Shown: in pieces, positions 18,588 through 28,200 of the stretch | How the letters are laid out: each line of letters starts with the position of its first letter | How positions within the stretch are numbered: the first letter of the stretch is position 1 | Source of the DNA: Collimonas rhizosphaerae | Lineage (GTDB): Bacteria > Pseudomonadota > Gammaproteobacteria > Burkholderiales > Burkholderiaceae_D | DNA: 64,000 nucleotides | Assembly: GCF_038896935.1 (NCBI RefSeq) | Contig: NZ_JBANDC010000019.1 | Span: 1-64,000, forward strand | Direction: 5' to 3' | Position numbers and translations under genes: made by a program | Notes under the pieces: model-generated | What the model was told of the DNA's origin: nothing | Database searches by the model: none | What the model saw: only the letters and a program-made list of their open reading frames with translations

Positions 18588-19540
18588 CAGAGACCTCGAT
18601 CAATCCGGCGATCATCCGTGAAGCCGCCACCTGGCTGATGAAGCTGCACAGCGACGACGCCACCGAAGCCGACCAGCAAGCCTGGCAGCACTGGCGTTCG
18701 CGCAGCCCCGAACACCAGCGCGCGTGGCAGTGCGCGCAACGGCTTACCGATGCATTCAGCGACATTCCGCCCGAGCTGGGCATGCCGGTGCTCGACCGCC
18801 CCGTGGCATGCCCGCAGCGGCGCCGTGCGGCGCTCAAGGCCTTGGCCCTGCTGCTGACTACAGCGCCGGTGGCGTGGCTGGCCGCCAAGCTGCCGTGGGA
18901 GGACTGGAGCGCGGACTACCAGACCGCAACCGGCGAGCGCAGCACGATTGCGCTGGCGGACGGCACGCAGCTGGTGCTCAATACCGCCAGTTCGGTCGAC
19001 GTCAGGTTCGACAGCCGCCAGCGGCTGGTCCAGCTTTACACCGGCGAAGTGCTGGTGACCACCGCTGCCGACAAGATGCTGCCGGCGCGCCCGTTCAGGG
19101 TGCAGACGCGGCAGGGCATGCTGCGCGCGCTCGGCACCCGTTTCGATGTCAGGCAAGAAGGCATGCGCAGCCATGTGGCGGTGTTTGAAGGAGCCGTCGA
19201 GCTGACGCCTTTGAAAGCGCCGGGCGTGGTGGTGCAAGCCGGCCAGCAGTGCAGCTTTACCGCGAACCGGGCCGGGCCGGTGCTGGCGGCCGACGACAGC
19301 CAGGCGCTATGGTCGCAAGGCGTGCTGTTTGCCGACAAGATGCGCCTGGCCGATTTTGTCGACGAACTCTCGCGTTACCGCCATGGCCGGCTCAGCTGCG
19401 ATCCGGCGGTCGCGGACCAGCGCGTCTCGGGCGCTTTCCAGCTGAAGGATACCGACCAGGCGCTGCTCCTGCTCAGCAAGGTGCTGCCGGTGCGGATAGA
19501 GAGAATCACCCAGTACTGGGTCACGGTAAGGGCTGCCTAG
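18584..19540 (+). CDS. FecR-type anti-sigma/signal transducer
   Basis: An inner-membrane regulator, 318 aa, that relays receptor occupancy to the sigma factor. The N-terminal ~80 residues form the cytoplasmic DUF4880/sigma-binding domain (EAATWLMKLHSDDATEADQQ). A single membrane segment around residues 84-102 is followed by the periplasmic FecR domain (GERSTIALADGTQLVLNTAS) and a C-terminal STN-binding region. The ATG at 18584 overlaps the sigma gene's stop as ATGA and is preferred over an ATG 21 bases earlier. It is translated together with the sigma factor. Confidence 0.92.
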   Translation: MTETSINPAIIREAATWLMKLHSDDATEADQQAWQHWRSRSPEHQRAWQCAQRLTDAFSDIPPELGMPVLDRPVACPQRRRAALKALALLLTTAPVAWLAAKLPWEDWSADYQTATGERSTIALADGTQLVLNTASSVDVRFDSRQRLVQLYTGEVLVTTAADKMLPARPFRVQTRQGMLRALGTRFDVRQEGMRSHVAVFEGAVELTPLKAPGVVVQAGQQCSFTANRAGPVLAADDSQALWSQGVLFADKMRLADFVDELSRYRHGRLSCDPAVADQRVSGAFQLKDTDQALLLLSKVLPVRIERITQYWVTVRAA

Positions 19541-19610
19541 GGTGCAAGGGTTTCTGGCAGGGACGGCTGCCGGCCCGGCGCCGGCGCGGTCGACCGAGAA
19601 AGCAATTCGC

Positions 19611-22058
19611 ATGGTGCTGCACAACTCTCGGCGACGGATTTCCGCAACCACACTGCCGCTGTCGGCGGCAATCCGCATGCATGTTGCGTGCTGTTGCCTG
19701 GTCTCGGCCGGCCTGCTTGTCCCGCAGTCAGCCTTGGCGCAGGTGCTGCAGCCGGCAAAAGACTATTCGATCGCCGGCGGCAAGCTGAACCAGGCGCTAG
19801 CGATGTTCGCCGTCAAGGCCGGCATTTCGCTTGCCTACGATGCGGCCCTGGTGCAAGACAAATACAGTCCGGGGCTGGCAGGCCGTTATCCGGTCGCCGA
19901 AGCGCTGGCCCGCCTGCTGAACGGCACCGGGCTGGAAGCCGCGGCCAAGGCGGAGGGCGGGTACCTGCTGCGGGCGGCGCCGCCTGCGGCTCCCGCCGCG
20001 GCCGTCGCTGCCGTGGCCGAGAGAGCCGGCGCCAGAGAGGATGCGCTGCTGATGGCAATGACGATCACCGGCGCCGCGGAGACGCCGGAGCCGGCGCAAG
20101 GATTTGCCGCCGCCGCCAGCAGCAGCGCGACGCGCAACGATGCGCCGCTGTCCGAGATTGCGCAATCGGTGCAGGTGGTGACCAAGGATGTCATGGCAAG
20201 CCAGCAGGCGCAGTCGCTGCTGGATGTCTTGCATGACGTCAGCGGCGTGAATATCTATAACCGTGGCGTGAACTCCGAAATCTACATCCGCGGGTTTGCC
20301 GCGCCGTCCCGCATCAATGGCCTGGAACAGGGGCCTTCCCCCATCGACAACGCCAGTTCGCCGCTGCATACGCCGCTGGCTGCCATCGAGCGGATCGACG
20401 TGCTCAAGGGCGCCGATTCGATCATCGCCAACGGACAGATGGAGCCGGGCGGCCTGGTGAACATCGTCACCAAGCGTCCGCAAGCCGAACCGGTGCGCGA
20501 GTTGACGGTAGAAGCCGGCAGCTATGGCCACCAGCGGCTGACGCTCGACCTCGCCGGCGCGCTGTCGGACGACCAGGCATGGACGCACAGGCTGATCCTG
20601 TCCGGCAACCGCGACCCGAACGCAACCGGACGTTATGACAGCGCGCGCGAGGTGTATGCCGCGCCGTCGATCGGTTACCGCCACGGCGACACCACGGCGG
20701 TGGTCGGCCTGAGCTACCAGCGCAACCTGCATGCAAGCAGCGGTTTCGGGCCGTTCGGCGGAGTTGACGACGGCACCCGCAACACCAGCGTCGGCGCCAG
20801 CTACGACTGGCAGCAGAAGCTGGGCGGCGGCTGGAGCTGGCAGAGCAAGGGCAATTACATGAAGACCCAGGTGTCCTACCAGGCCTACGATTGCGTACAA
20901 AGCTTCGTGGCTGACAGCACCGGTTCGGCAATGAGAAACTGCCAGCCGCAGACGGGGGAGGCGAAGTCTTACGGCTGGAATGTCGAGAATAGCGTACACG
21001 GCAGTTTTTTTACCGGTCCGGTAAAACATGTCGTGCTGGCCGGCGTCGCCCTGCACCATAGCTGGCGGCCGGCGCCGCTGATCGAAATCGGCAATCCTGT
21101 CCTGGCCTCCTTGTCGGCGGACAGCCTGCCGGAAGTTTCCCAGTCCGGGCTGGCCCCGATGCAGGGGTCATCTTCGCAGAACTACCACACCACCAACTGG
21201 TTCTTGCAAGACCAGCTGAGCTGGCGGCGCTGGCATTTGCTGGCCAATTTCGGTTATACCAAGGCCTGGTCCCACAGCATCGATGCGCAGGCCGGCGAGG
21301 ACACCGCGCTGCATCCGCGCAGCAAGCCGGTCTACAACATCGGCCTGGCATATCAATTGACCGACAGCATGATGGCGTACGTTAACCAGCAAAAGAGTTT
21401 TGTGCTGCAGGCGCAGGCTTCAGGGCCCGGTCCCAACGGCGGTCCTGCGGGAATCTATAATTTTCCGTCGACCGAAGGCAAATCGATCGAAGCGGGATTG
21501 AAGCTCAACCTGCTCGACGAACGTTTGCTGCTGACGGCATCGGTGTTCCGGGCGACCCATTCCAACATCCTGTACGGCGAAACGGACGTTGCCGGCGTCA
21601 CCCGGCTGCTGGGGGCGCTGCCGCCCACTGTCAGCCACGGCGTGGAGCTGGACGTGGCCGGGAGCCCGGCGCCGGGATGGAACCTGATTGCATCCTATAG
21701 CTACACCGGATTCAAGGCCGGGCAGCCGACCGATTTTTCTTTTGCGGTGAATCGCGTGGCGCGCCACCAGGCCAGTTTCTGGAGCACCTACGATCTGCAG
21801 AGCCCCGGCTGGCGAGGCTGGGGCTACGGCCTGGGCATGAGCAGCCGCGGCGGCTACCGCAACATCAACGACGCCTATATGGGCGGCCAGTTCAGCAGCG
21901 ACGCCAACCTGCGCTACAAATCCCGGCTGTGGTCGCTTACGCTTGGGGTGAGGAACATCTTCGACCGCAAGCTGTATGGCAGCTTCGCCAGCATTCCGGA
22001 AGGCAGCGGCTTTGAGCAGGGACGCACCATCGTACTGACCGGCCGCTACAATTTCTGA
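19611..22058 (+). CDS. TonB-dependent siderophore receptor with STN signalling domain
   Basis: An outer-membrane ferrisiderophore transducer, about 815 aa from the ATG at 19611; a GTG at 19542 would add 23 residues. It has a signal peptide ending near QSALAQ, then an STN/secretin-like signalling domain (about residues 35-105, AGKLNQALAMFAVKAGIS-like pattern), a plug domain (SEIAQSVQVVTKDVM; IYIRGFAAPSRINGL) and a 22-strand barrel ending in Phe (GRTIVLTGRYNF), as outer-membrane barrels do. It follows the FecI and FecR genes and is their likely target. The siderophore is unknown; FpvA/FoxA-like TIGR01783 receptors are the nearest type. Confidence 0.92.
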   Translation: MVLHNSRRRISATTLPLSAAIRMHVACCCLVSAGLLVPQSALAQVLQPAKDYSIAGGKLNQALAMFAVKAGISLAYDAALVQDKYSPGLAGRYPVAEALARLLNGTGLEAAAKAEGGYLLRAAPPAAPAAAVAAVAERAGAREDALLMAMTITGAAETPEPAQGFAAAASSSATRNDAPLSEIAQSVQVVTKDVMASQQAQSLLDVLHDVSGVNIYNRGVNSEIYIRGFAAPSRINGLEQGPSPIDNASSPLHTPLAAIERIDVLKGADSIIANGQMEPGGLVNIVTKRPQAEPVRELTVEAGSYGHQRLTLDLAGALSDDQAWTHRLILSGNRDPNATGRYDSAREVYAAPSIGYRHGDTTAVVGLSYQRNLHASSGFGPFGGVDDGTRNTSVGASYDWQQKLGGGWSWQSKGNYMKTQVSYQAYDCVQSFVADSTGSAMRNCQPQTGEAKSYGWNVENSVHGSFFTGPVKHVVLAGVALHHSWRPAPLIEIGNPVLASLSADSLPEVSQSGLAPMQGSSSQNYHTTNWFLQDQLSWRRWHLLANFGYTKAWSHSIDAQAGEDTALHPRSKPVYNIGLAYQLTDSMMAYVNQQKSFVLQAQASGPGPNGGPAGIYNFPSTEGKSIEAGLKLNLLDERLLLTASVFRATHSNILYGETDVAGVTRLLGALPPTVSHGVELDVAGSPAPGWNLIASYSYTGFKAGQPTDFSFAVNRVARHQASFWSTYDLQSPGWRGWGYGLGMSSRGGYRNINDAYMGGQFSSDANLRYKSRLWSLTLGVRNIFDRKLYGSFASIPEGSGFEQGRTIVLTGRYNF

Positions 22059-22062
22059 ACCC

Positions 22063-22082
22063 GGAAGGCCTTGGCCTTTTTT
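22063..22082 (+). terminator. Rho-independent terminator after the TonB receptor
   Basis: AAGGC-CTTG-GCCTT folds into a short stem followed by six T, starting 5 bases after the receptor stop codon. It would separate the receptor from the small STN-domain gene. Confidence 0.65.
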
Positions 22083-22145
22083 CCCGTTTCGCGGGGCAAT
22101 CAAGTAAGGGTGTTTTAGCGATGAGCGAACAAGAGATTACACGGT

Positions 22146-22535
22146 ATGGCCTTTCAACGCGCACGATACACGGTATGGGGTTTGCTGCTCGCGGCAGCGC
22201 TGTCCCTGCGCGTAGCCGGCGCTGAAGCAGGGCGCAGCTATGCCATCACCGCCGGGCCGTTGAGCCAGAAGCTTGCCCTGTTTGCCGCGACGGCAGGCAT
22301 TTCGATCATCTATGAACCGGAGTCGGTGCGCAACAAATGCAGCCCGGGCCTGGAGGGAAATTTTCCGCTGGTCGAAGCATTTGCCAGGTTGTTGCGGGGC
22401 ACCGGCCTGGAAAGCGTGGCGAAAGCGGAACAGGGATACCTGTTGCGAGGGATAGCGCAGGCGCCTGCGCGCGCTGCGCCATACCGCCATGAAACGCCCG
22501 CTATTGCGCCGGCCGAGATTCGGCCGCCTGAATAG
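22146..22535 (+). CDS. Free-standing STN (secretin/TonB short N-terminal) domain protein
   Basis: A 129-aa exported protein. After a signal peptide (VWGLLLAAALSLRVAGAEA) it consists of one STN domain, residues about 32-100, then a Pro/Ala-rich tail. The STN part closely parallels that of the upstream receptor: ALFAATAGISIIYEPESV against AMFAVKAGISLAYDAALV, and ARLLRGTGLESVAKAEQGYL against ARLLNGTGLEAAAKAEGGYL. STN domains of transducers contact FecR in the periplasm. A free copy could compete with the receptor, or it may be what remains of a second, deleted receptor gene. The frame is intact. Confidence 0.7.
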   Translation: MAFQRARYTVWGLLLAAALSLRVAGAEAGRSYAITAGPLSQKLALFAATAGISIIYEPESVRNKCSPGLEGNFPLVEAFARLLRGTGLESVAKAEQGYLLRGIAQAPARAAPYRHETPAIAPAEIRPPE

Positions 22536-22599
22536 GCCGCGGCAGGTCTTGCCGGGGATCGATCATCGCTGCATCGCCCCCGGCATGGCCCGTCGCCGC

Positions 22600-23133
22600 T
22601 TAGTGCGATTCCTGCGCCGGCATGATCGTCAGGTTTTCGCCTTGCGGCGTGCGCATGGCCTTGCCTGCAGCTTTCTTCACCGGCTTGGCGTTGCCCACGG
22701 TGACGGGAATCGAGACAGCCCGGGTGCGTTCGCCAATCGTGACGAAGACATTCAGGTCGTACACGCCGTCAGCCGCCGCCCGCACGTTCGGCGTATCGAT
22801 GACGATCCCTTGCTGGTTGCTGACCAGCGTAGCGGTGCCGAGAGTGACAAGCGACAAGCCGTCGTTGCCGCGGTATTCCACCTGCAGGGTGGTATTCGGC
22901 TGGCCGGTCTTGAATTGCAGCTGCACCGGCAACGTGACGTTCTTGCCGGTGGCGGCGCCGGATATCAATTCAACGGTGACCGGCGCCCCGATTTTGCCTT
23001 CAGGCTGCTGGTTTTTTACCGCTGCCTTGCCAGGATCGGCGGGCTGCAGCGGTTTGGCCGCACTGTATTGCGCATGGCCGGCAATGGCTGCAAAAACCAG
23101 CATGCCGTTGCCCAGGATATGTTTGATTTTCAT
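22600..23133 (-). CDS. Secreted protein with Ig-like beta-sandwich, function unknown
   Basis: A 177-aa exported protein I do not recognise by name. The ATG at 23133 is chosen because GGGAGAA lies just before it; a longer frame exists but lacks a site. A signal peptide (MLVFAAIAGHAQYSAA) precedes a Lys/Gln-rich linker and a predicted all-beta domain with alternating hydrophobic strands (NVTLPVQLQFKT; TTLQVEYRGND; VYDLNVFVTIG; AVSIPVTVGN), which looks like an immunoglobulin-type fold. It starts 14 bases after the metalloprotease lipoprotein gene and is surely in its operon, so it may be its partner, inhibitor or substrate. Confidence 0.65.
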   Translation of the reverse strand: MKIKHILGNGMLVFAAIAGHAQYSAAKPLQPADPGKAAVKNQQPEGKIGAPVTVELISGAATGKNVTLPVQLQFKTGQPNTTLQVEYRGNDGLSLVTLGTATLVSNQQGIVIDTPNVRAAADGVYDLNVFVTIGERTRAVSIPVTVGNAKPVKKAAGKAMRTPQGENLTIMPAQESH

Positions 23134-23147
23134 GATTGTTCTCCCTT

Positions 23148-24890
23148 TCATTTGACTTGGGTCAGTAGGAGCTTGAAGCATCCTGGAGCATCGCCCACGG
23201 TGGTCAGCGAGGCGGTGTAATCATTTTGCGCCGGCAAATCGTAGTTTGCATAATAAGTGCCGGGATGGTCCGGATCTTCGGTGAGCTGATGCTTGACGGT
23301 ATCGCCGGCCAGCTCCGCTCCCTTGCTGTATAGCTGGAAGTAAGGCGCCAAGCCTTGGTCGGGAACGATGCGCAGCCGGTATTTGCCTTTTTCCGCGACG
23401 CTGAAGCGCAAATAGCGATATATGCCGAGCTTATTGTAATTGTTGCCCGCGTCGTATGCCGTGGTGTTGCACGCCGTGCTTTCCTTGCCGGTTGTCTGGG
23501 CCGTGGTTTGCACGCCGACGTCAAGCAGGCTGTAGACCGGCAGCACAAAATCCTTGTTGGCCGCGGCAACGGACGGCGGCAGGTCCGTTTGTTTGGCGCC
23601 GAACATGTCCAGGTTGTCCTTGTCGACCGTATTGACCTCGGTCAGCAAACTGTCCAGCGTGGCTTGGCCGGCGGCATTGATTTTCCCGCGCAGCGAGGCT
23701 GCGAATGAAAACAGGCTGGTGAAAGCAGGCGATGTCTTCTGGGCTGCCATGGCCTGGTAGATGGGGCCGAAGCCGATGTCTGGCGACTGGTGCAGGCGAT
23801 ACAGCACGGACTGTACCGCCGTTTCGCTGAACCAGGCTTTTGGATCGTCCGCCGGAATGTCGTCGACCTTGAAAACCACCGCGCGCTTGCCCTGGCCCTT
23901 GCCGTTGGTATCGACGTACATGGGATCATTGCGCGCCATGCTGGAAAACGAATTGCCCCAGCCTTCGCTGAACGCCAGGCGCATGTCGAGCAGGTCGCCC
24001 TGTCCGTGCTGGCCGCCGGTGCTGTCGTCGCGCGAGAAGCTGGCCTGGAAATAGTGTCCCCACTCATGTGCAATCACGCCGGCGTCGTACTCGTCGGTAT
24101 CGACGTCTGCCTGGCCAAGGATGTGCAAGCCCTTGGAATAGGATTTGCCATTCTCGCTGCCGAAGTAAGTGCCGTCCGTGTCGCCCGGACTCCAGAAAAC
24201 GTTAAGAGGCGGGAAAGCCAGGTTTTTATCGGCTTCCAATACTTTGCGGCTGGCGTTGTAGACCGTGTCAAGGATTGCGAACGGCCCGGCTGTGCGCGAG
24301 CTTGCATAGGCCGATTTGGTGGAGTCCCATCCCGAAGCGGCGTTCAAGTCATGGACGCTGGCTTGTTTGCCGCTGTTGAAGGCGGCGCTTTCCATGGCAA
24401 ACAGGGAGGCGCCGTTGGTCGAAACGCCGTAGCCGGCCGACGAGTGGTCGCGGATCGCGAAATTCCAGCTTGGCCCTGCGGAGGCGGCGCCGGTGCGCAG
24501 CATTTGCGCTTTTGCGCGCAAGCGCACGGCGGTATTGAGAGGAGCCTGGAAGGCATAGCTGCCCTGGGCGTCGGTTTCGGCCGACAGCAATGTCTTGCCG
24601 GTCTTGTCGTCAATCAGTTCGACCACGATGTTGCGGGCCGGTTTTTTCACGGTTTTTGCGTAATCGAGCTTGGCTTGCCAGCGCCCCTGCAGGTCCTTGC
24701 TTGCGACCGCGGGTACAAAGTCGTAGGTGATTTTGCCGGAGACGGCGGCTGTGGTTGCCGAGCCCTGGTTTTGTTTTGCCAGGACATCGGCCGTTCCGGC
24801 ATTGCTGCCGTCGCCGCAGCCGGCTGCCAGGAATAGCGCGGCAAGCGTGGCCGCTGCCAGCTTGCCTCTCGGTTGAATATGTTCTGTCAT
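23148..24890 (-). CDS. Lipoprotein with HEXXH metalloprotease motif
   Basis: A 580-aa putative lipoprotein peptidase. The lipobox LAAGC places the lipidated Cys at residue 25. Residues ~52-130 resemble a carboxypeptidase-regulatory-like beta-sandwich (KPARNIVVELIDDKTGKTLL). A zinc site is seen at H275-E276-W-G-H279, with a second Glu at 309 in LAFSEGWGN, the gluzincin arrangement. The C-terminal ~110 residues have several YRLRIV/YTASLTTV strands like a pre-peptidase C-terminal domain. Substrate unknown. It is transcribed with the small Ig-like gene and is divergent from the autotransporter, so all three may act at the cell surface. Confidence 0.75.
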   Translation of the reverse strand: MTEHIQPRGKLAAATLAALFLAAGCGDGSNAGTADVLAKQNQGSATTAAVSGKITYDFVPAVASKDLQGRWQAKLDYAKTVKKPARNIVVELIDDKTGKTLLSAETDAQGSYAFQAPLNTAVRLRAKAQMLRTGAASAGPSWNFAIRDHSSAGYGVSTNGASLFAMESAAFNSGKQASVHDLNAASGWDSTKSAYASSRTAGPFAILDTVYNASRKVLEADKNLAFPPLNVFWSPGDTDGTYFGSENGKSYSKGLHILGQADVDTDEYDAGVIAHEWGHYFQASFSRDDSTGGQHGQGDLLDMRLAFSEGWGNSFSSMARNDPMYVDTNGKGQGKRAVVFKVDDIPADDPKAWFSETAVQSVLYRLHQSPDIGFGPIYQAMAAQKTSPAFTSLFSFAASLRGKINAAGQATLDSLLTEVNTVDKDNLDMFGAKQTDLPPSVAAANKDFVLPVYSLLDVGVQTTAQTTGKESTACNTTAYDAGNNYNKLGIYRYLRFSVAEKGKYRLRIVPDQGLAPYFQLYSKGAELAGDTVKHQLTEDPDHPGTYYANYDLPAQNDYTASLTTVGDAPGCFKLLLTQVK

Positions 24891-25239
24891 GGTTATCCTT
24901 GATAGTGAAAAGAATCATTCATTCCAGCTCCCGGCGCTTTGCCGCCGGGTTCAAAGACGTGTCTCGCCGGATCCGGCAATTCCCTGTTTCCGCACATGCG
25001 CATGACTCCTTATTGGTAGTTGAGAAGTGAGCAGTCAGTCGCCGCGGAATTTGTCTTGTGGAGGATTTCCCCGGCAGGCCTTGTTAACCTGCCCCGCGAG
25101 ATAGAAAAAAGGGCCAGGCCTGCACAATTTGAAGCCATCTCGCAACCGGCGGGCGGCAGCGTGGCCCCTTTTTGATTTTCGGCGGGCATCTCTAGTGGGA
25201 GCGCTACAGCGCCGGAATTCACGTGAGGAGGGGGAGCGT
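24891..25239. other. Divergent intergenic region lipoprotein-autotransporter
   Basis: No gene is supported in these 349 bases. They contain a perfect hairpin CCCGGCG-CTTTGC-CGCCGGG (24930-24949), another with GGCAGG/CCTGCC arms (25073-25093), and the leader element described separately (25104-25215). The amount of predicted RNA structure before the autotransporter start is unusual. Confidence 0.45.
25104..25215 (+). promoter_or_regulatory. Shared leader element, copy A (terminator-like hairpin plus conserved segment)
   Basis: AAAAAAGGGCCA near 25104-25115 can pair with TGGCCCCTTTTT at 25162-25173, giving a long-loop stem ending in a T-run. Directly after the T-run comes a conserved segment ending CTAGTGGGAGCG (25192-25203). 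The same arrangement and nearly the same sequence precede the gene at 28691 (copy B). Similarity between copies runs over at least 25162-25215. It ends 24 bases before the autotransporter start codon, so it must lie in the leader RNA or promoter. Confidence 0.6.
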
Positions 25240-28200
25240 ATGAAGTACAAGCTGTTGCTGGCCGTCTTGGGGATATTGAGCATGGAAGGGCTGGCGCCGC
25301 ATGCCCGTGCGATGGATATGCATGTGCATGGGAACCAGGTGTTCTTGTCGGGCGACGTGGTGTTTTCGGATGGTTATGTGCTGGCCGACTACCTAGCTCG
25401 CTTGCGCGCCCAGGGGCGCACCATCGATACGCTGGTGATGCGCAATTCGAACGGCGGCGCCGTCACCGGCGGTTACGACATTGGCGACCTGGCGCGGCGC
25501 CAGGGCTTGAAGACGGTCGTGTCCGGTTACTGCATCTCGGCCTGCACCATGATGTTTGCCGGCGGCGCCGTGCGCGCCTTTTCTAACCTCGACCAGCCTA
25601 ATCCCGGCGACATCAGTACCGGCCACTTCCTCGGCATCCATGGCATGACCGCCGGCGATGGCAAGAGCTATGCGGATTCCAGCCGGCCCACGCCGTTCTA
25701 CCAGTACTTCCTGAAAGCGATTGCCAACGGCAACCTCGCCGCCACCGACGCCCAGCTGCTGGACGACGCGTTCAGCGACCATGGCAGCGCCTATGCCCGG
25801 CTGTTCGATCCGGCCGCCGGCAACAATCCGTCCGTGTTCTGGTGCCATCCGGACTGCGCCAACCCGAAGCAATACAAGGCCTATCCAAAGGACGATGTCT
25901 ACAATACCGGATTCATCACCCAGCGCACGCCCGAAACGACCACGGACGCGGTAACGCTGACCGGCCAGGCGCTGAGCGGCAATATCAATCCGAACTACGC
26001 CAACAAGTATGACCCCGCCGCCAAAAAGATGGACACGACACTGGTCGGATGGCTGGCGAACTGGAATCTGCTGGGAGCCTATCTGCCCAAGGGGGCCGCT
26101 CCTGTCCTGTCAAATGTGCCGTACCTGATCGACCTGGTTGACCAGGAGCGCAGCGCATATAACGCGATGAGCCCCGCCGACCGGGTAAAGGCGCTCACGC
26201 AGGGCTTGAACGCCGTCTACGACGATCCCAGCCAATATGACCCCGCCGAAGCCAAGAGCCAGCGCGCCGACCCGAATTCAGACTTCAACAAGGCGATCCG
26301 CGCCTTCGTAAAATACAGCAACGCGCCGCTGATCAATACCTCGGGCATATCGACCGGCGACTCTTTCGGTTTCATGACTTTGGTGAATTCCCAATGGACC
26401 CTGCCGGCGGGCATACATACCGCGATGGATGCGCTGGTGATGCAGGACAGCAGCCTGCGCCTGCGCGGCGGCGTGGTTGACATCCCGATCAATACGCTTG
26501 CCGGCCGCAGCATGGTCGAGGGAGAAGGCCGGCTCGGCGAATCCCAGCTGTGGGCGCGCATGAATTTCATGGACTACGCAGTCTTGCACCCGACCGGAAA
26601 GGGGATCGACTGGACCGGCAATCCTCGCTTGAACGATCATTCGGCGCTGGCCTTCGATATAGCGCCCAGCCAGGCCGGACAGCCTGCCTTCTTGCGGTTC
26701 GGCCTGTACGATGGCGGCAGCTATACGTCCACCAGCGGATTGAGCATCCGTTCCAAAACCGCCCAGCTTGCCTTGCATGTCACGCCCGGTTTTTACCGCG
26801 CTGCCGAATCGTACGCGCTGGTTGGTTATTCTCCCGACTTTTCCGCCCAGCTGCAGCAAGCGGTAAAGAACGGCAAGGCCCCGGCCGATGTCAGCATCGT
26901 GATCAACCGCTTCGCCCACCTGGTCCGCGCCGATGCCCAAGGCCAGCCCATCGCCGGCTACGATGTCGATCCCGCCAAGGACGCCTTCCATCCTTTCGAC
27001 GATTCGCTGGTCAGCTTTCGCGTATCGCAAAGGAGCGACGGCATTTCACTCAGCACCAACGAGGCATTCCTCGATAATCCGGCATTCTGCAACCGCGCCG
27101 GCTGCGGTTTAGGTACGGCCCTCAGCAATGCTTCCCGGCAAAGCGATTCCGCGCAGGCATCGTTGCTGGGCGCACTGCAGTTTTCCAGCAACGCGCAAGC
27201 GGCGCAAGCCCGGCAACAGATCGAAGGCGCCGGTTATGCCGCCCAGCGGACTGCATCGCTGTACCTGATCAATGGCTTCAGCACGGCGCTGACGCAGCAC
27301 CTTCGTTCCACCGACCGCACCGCCGAACGACAGGGCACGGCTGCCGTCGCCGCAGCGATGCTGCTCAATTCAGGCGGACCCGGCCACACGGTCGACACCG
27401 CCGGCATGCTGAATTACCTGGTTGGCAGCGACGATTCCACGACGAAGCCGGAGCAGCCGGCGAGCGACACCAGCCTTTGGGGCCGCGTGTTCGGCCACTA
27501 CGGCCACCTGGGCGGACAAGACCGGATGTCGGCCTGGCGCCAAGACAGCGCCGGACTGGTCCTGGGCCTGGACCGGCGCGCCGGCGAGCAGCTGACCTGG
27601 GGCGGCTCCCTCGGTTACGGCACGCTTGCGGTGAACGGCGTCGGCAACGGCTATCGCGGGCAAACCAATGCCATCGACGGCCGCCTTTACCTGCGCTACG
27701 CAAGCGAGCGCCATTACCTGGATGCATTTGCCGGAGCGACGCACCTGACCAGCAGCGCCACGCGCTCGGTCGACCTCGGCATGTCGCAGCTGCCCTTTAG
27801 CGCGCAAGCCCAGGCGCGTTATGCCGGCAACGCGCTGTCGCTGCATGTGGAGCACGGCTGGACGTTGCAGGACCAGCGCGGATGGACATGGCAGCCGATC
27901 CTGCCGGCTGTCGACGTGGTGCGTTTGCCGAGCGTCGATTTCCGCGACCAGGCCAGCGATCCGGGCATCGCACTGTCGGCGCACGCCGACCAGGTGTTCG
28001 ATACCCGGGTGGGCGCCGGACTGCAGGTAGCCAAGACTTTCACCCTGGCCTCCAAAGATTCCGCGCAGCCCGTCAATTGGACGCCGCATGCGCGGGTCCT
28101 GGTACAGCGCGCATTCGGCAACCGCGAGGGCTATTTCACCAATCATTTCGCTAACGCCCCCCAGGCCGGGACATTCGAGGTGCGCGGCCCGCAGGTCGGA

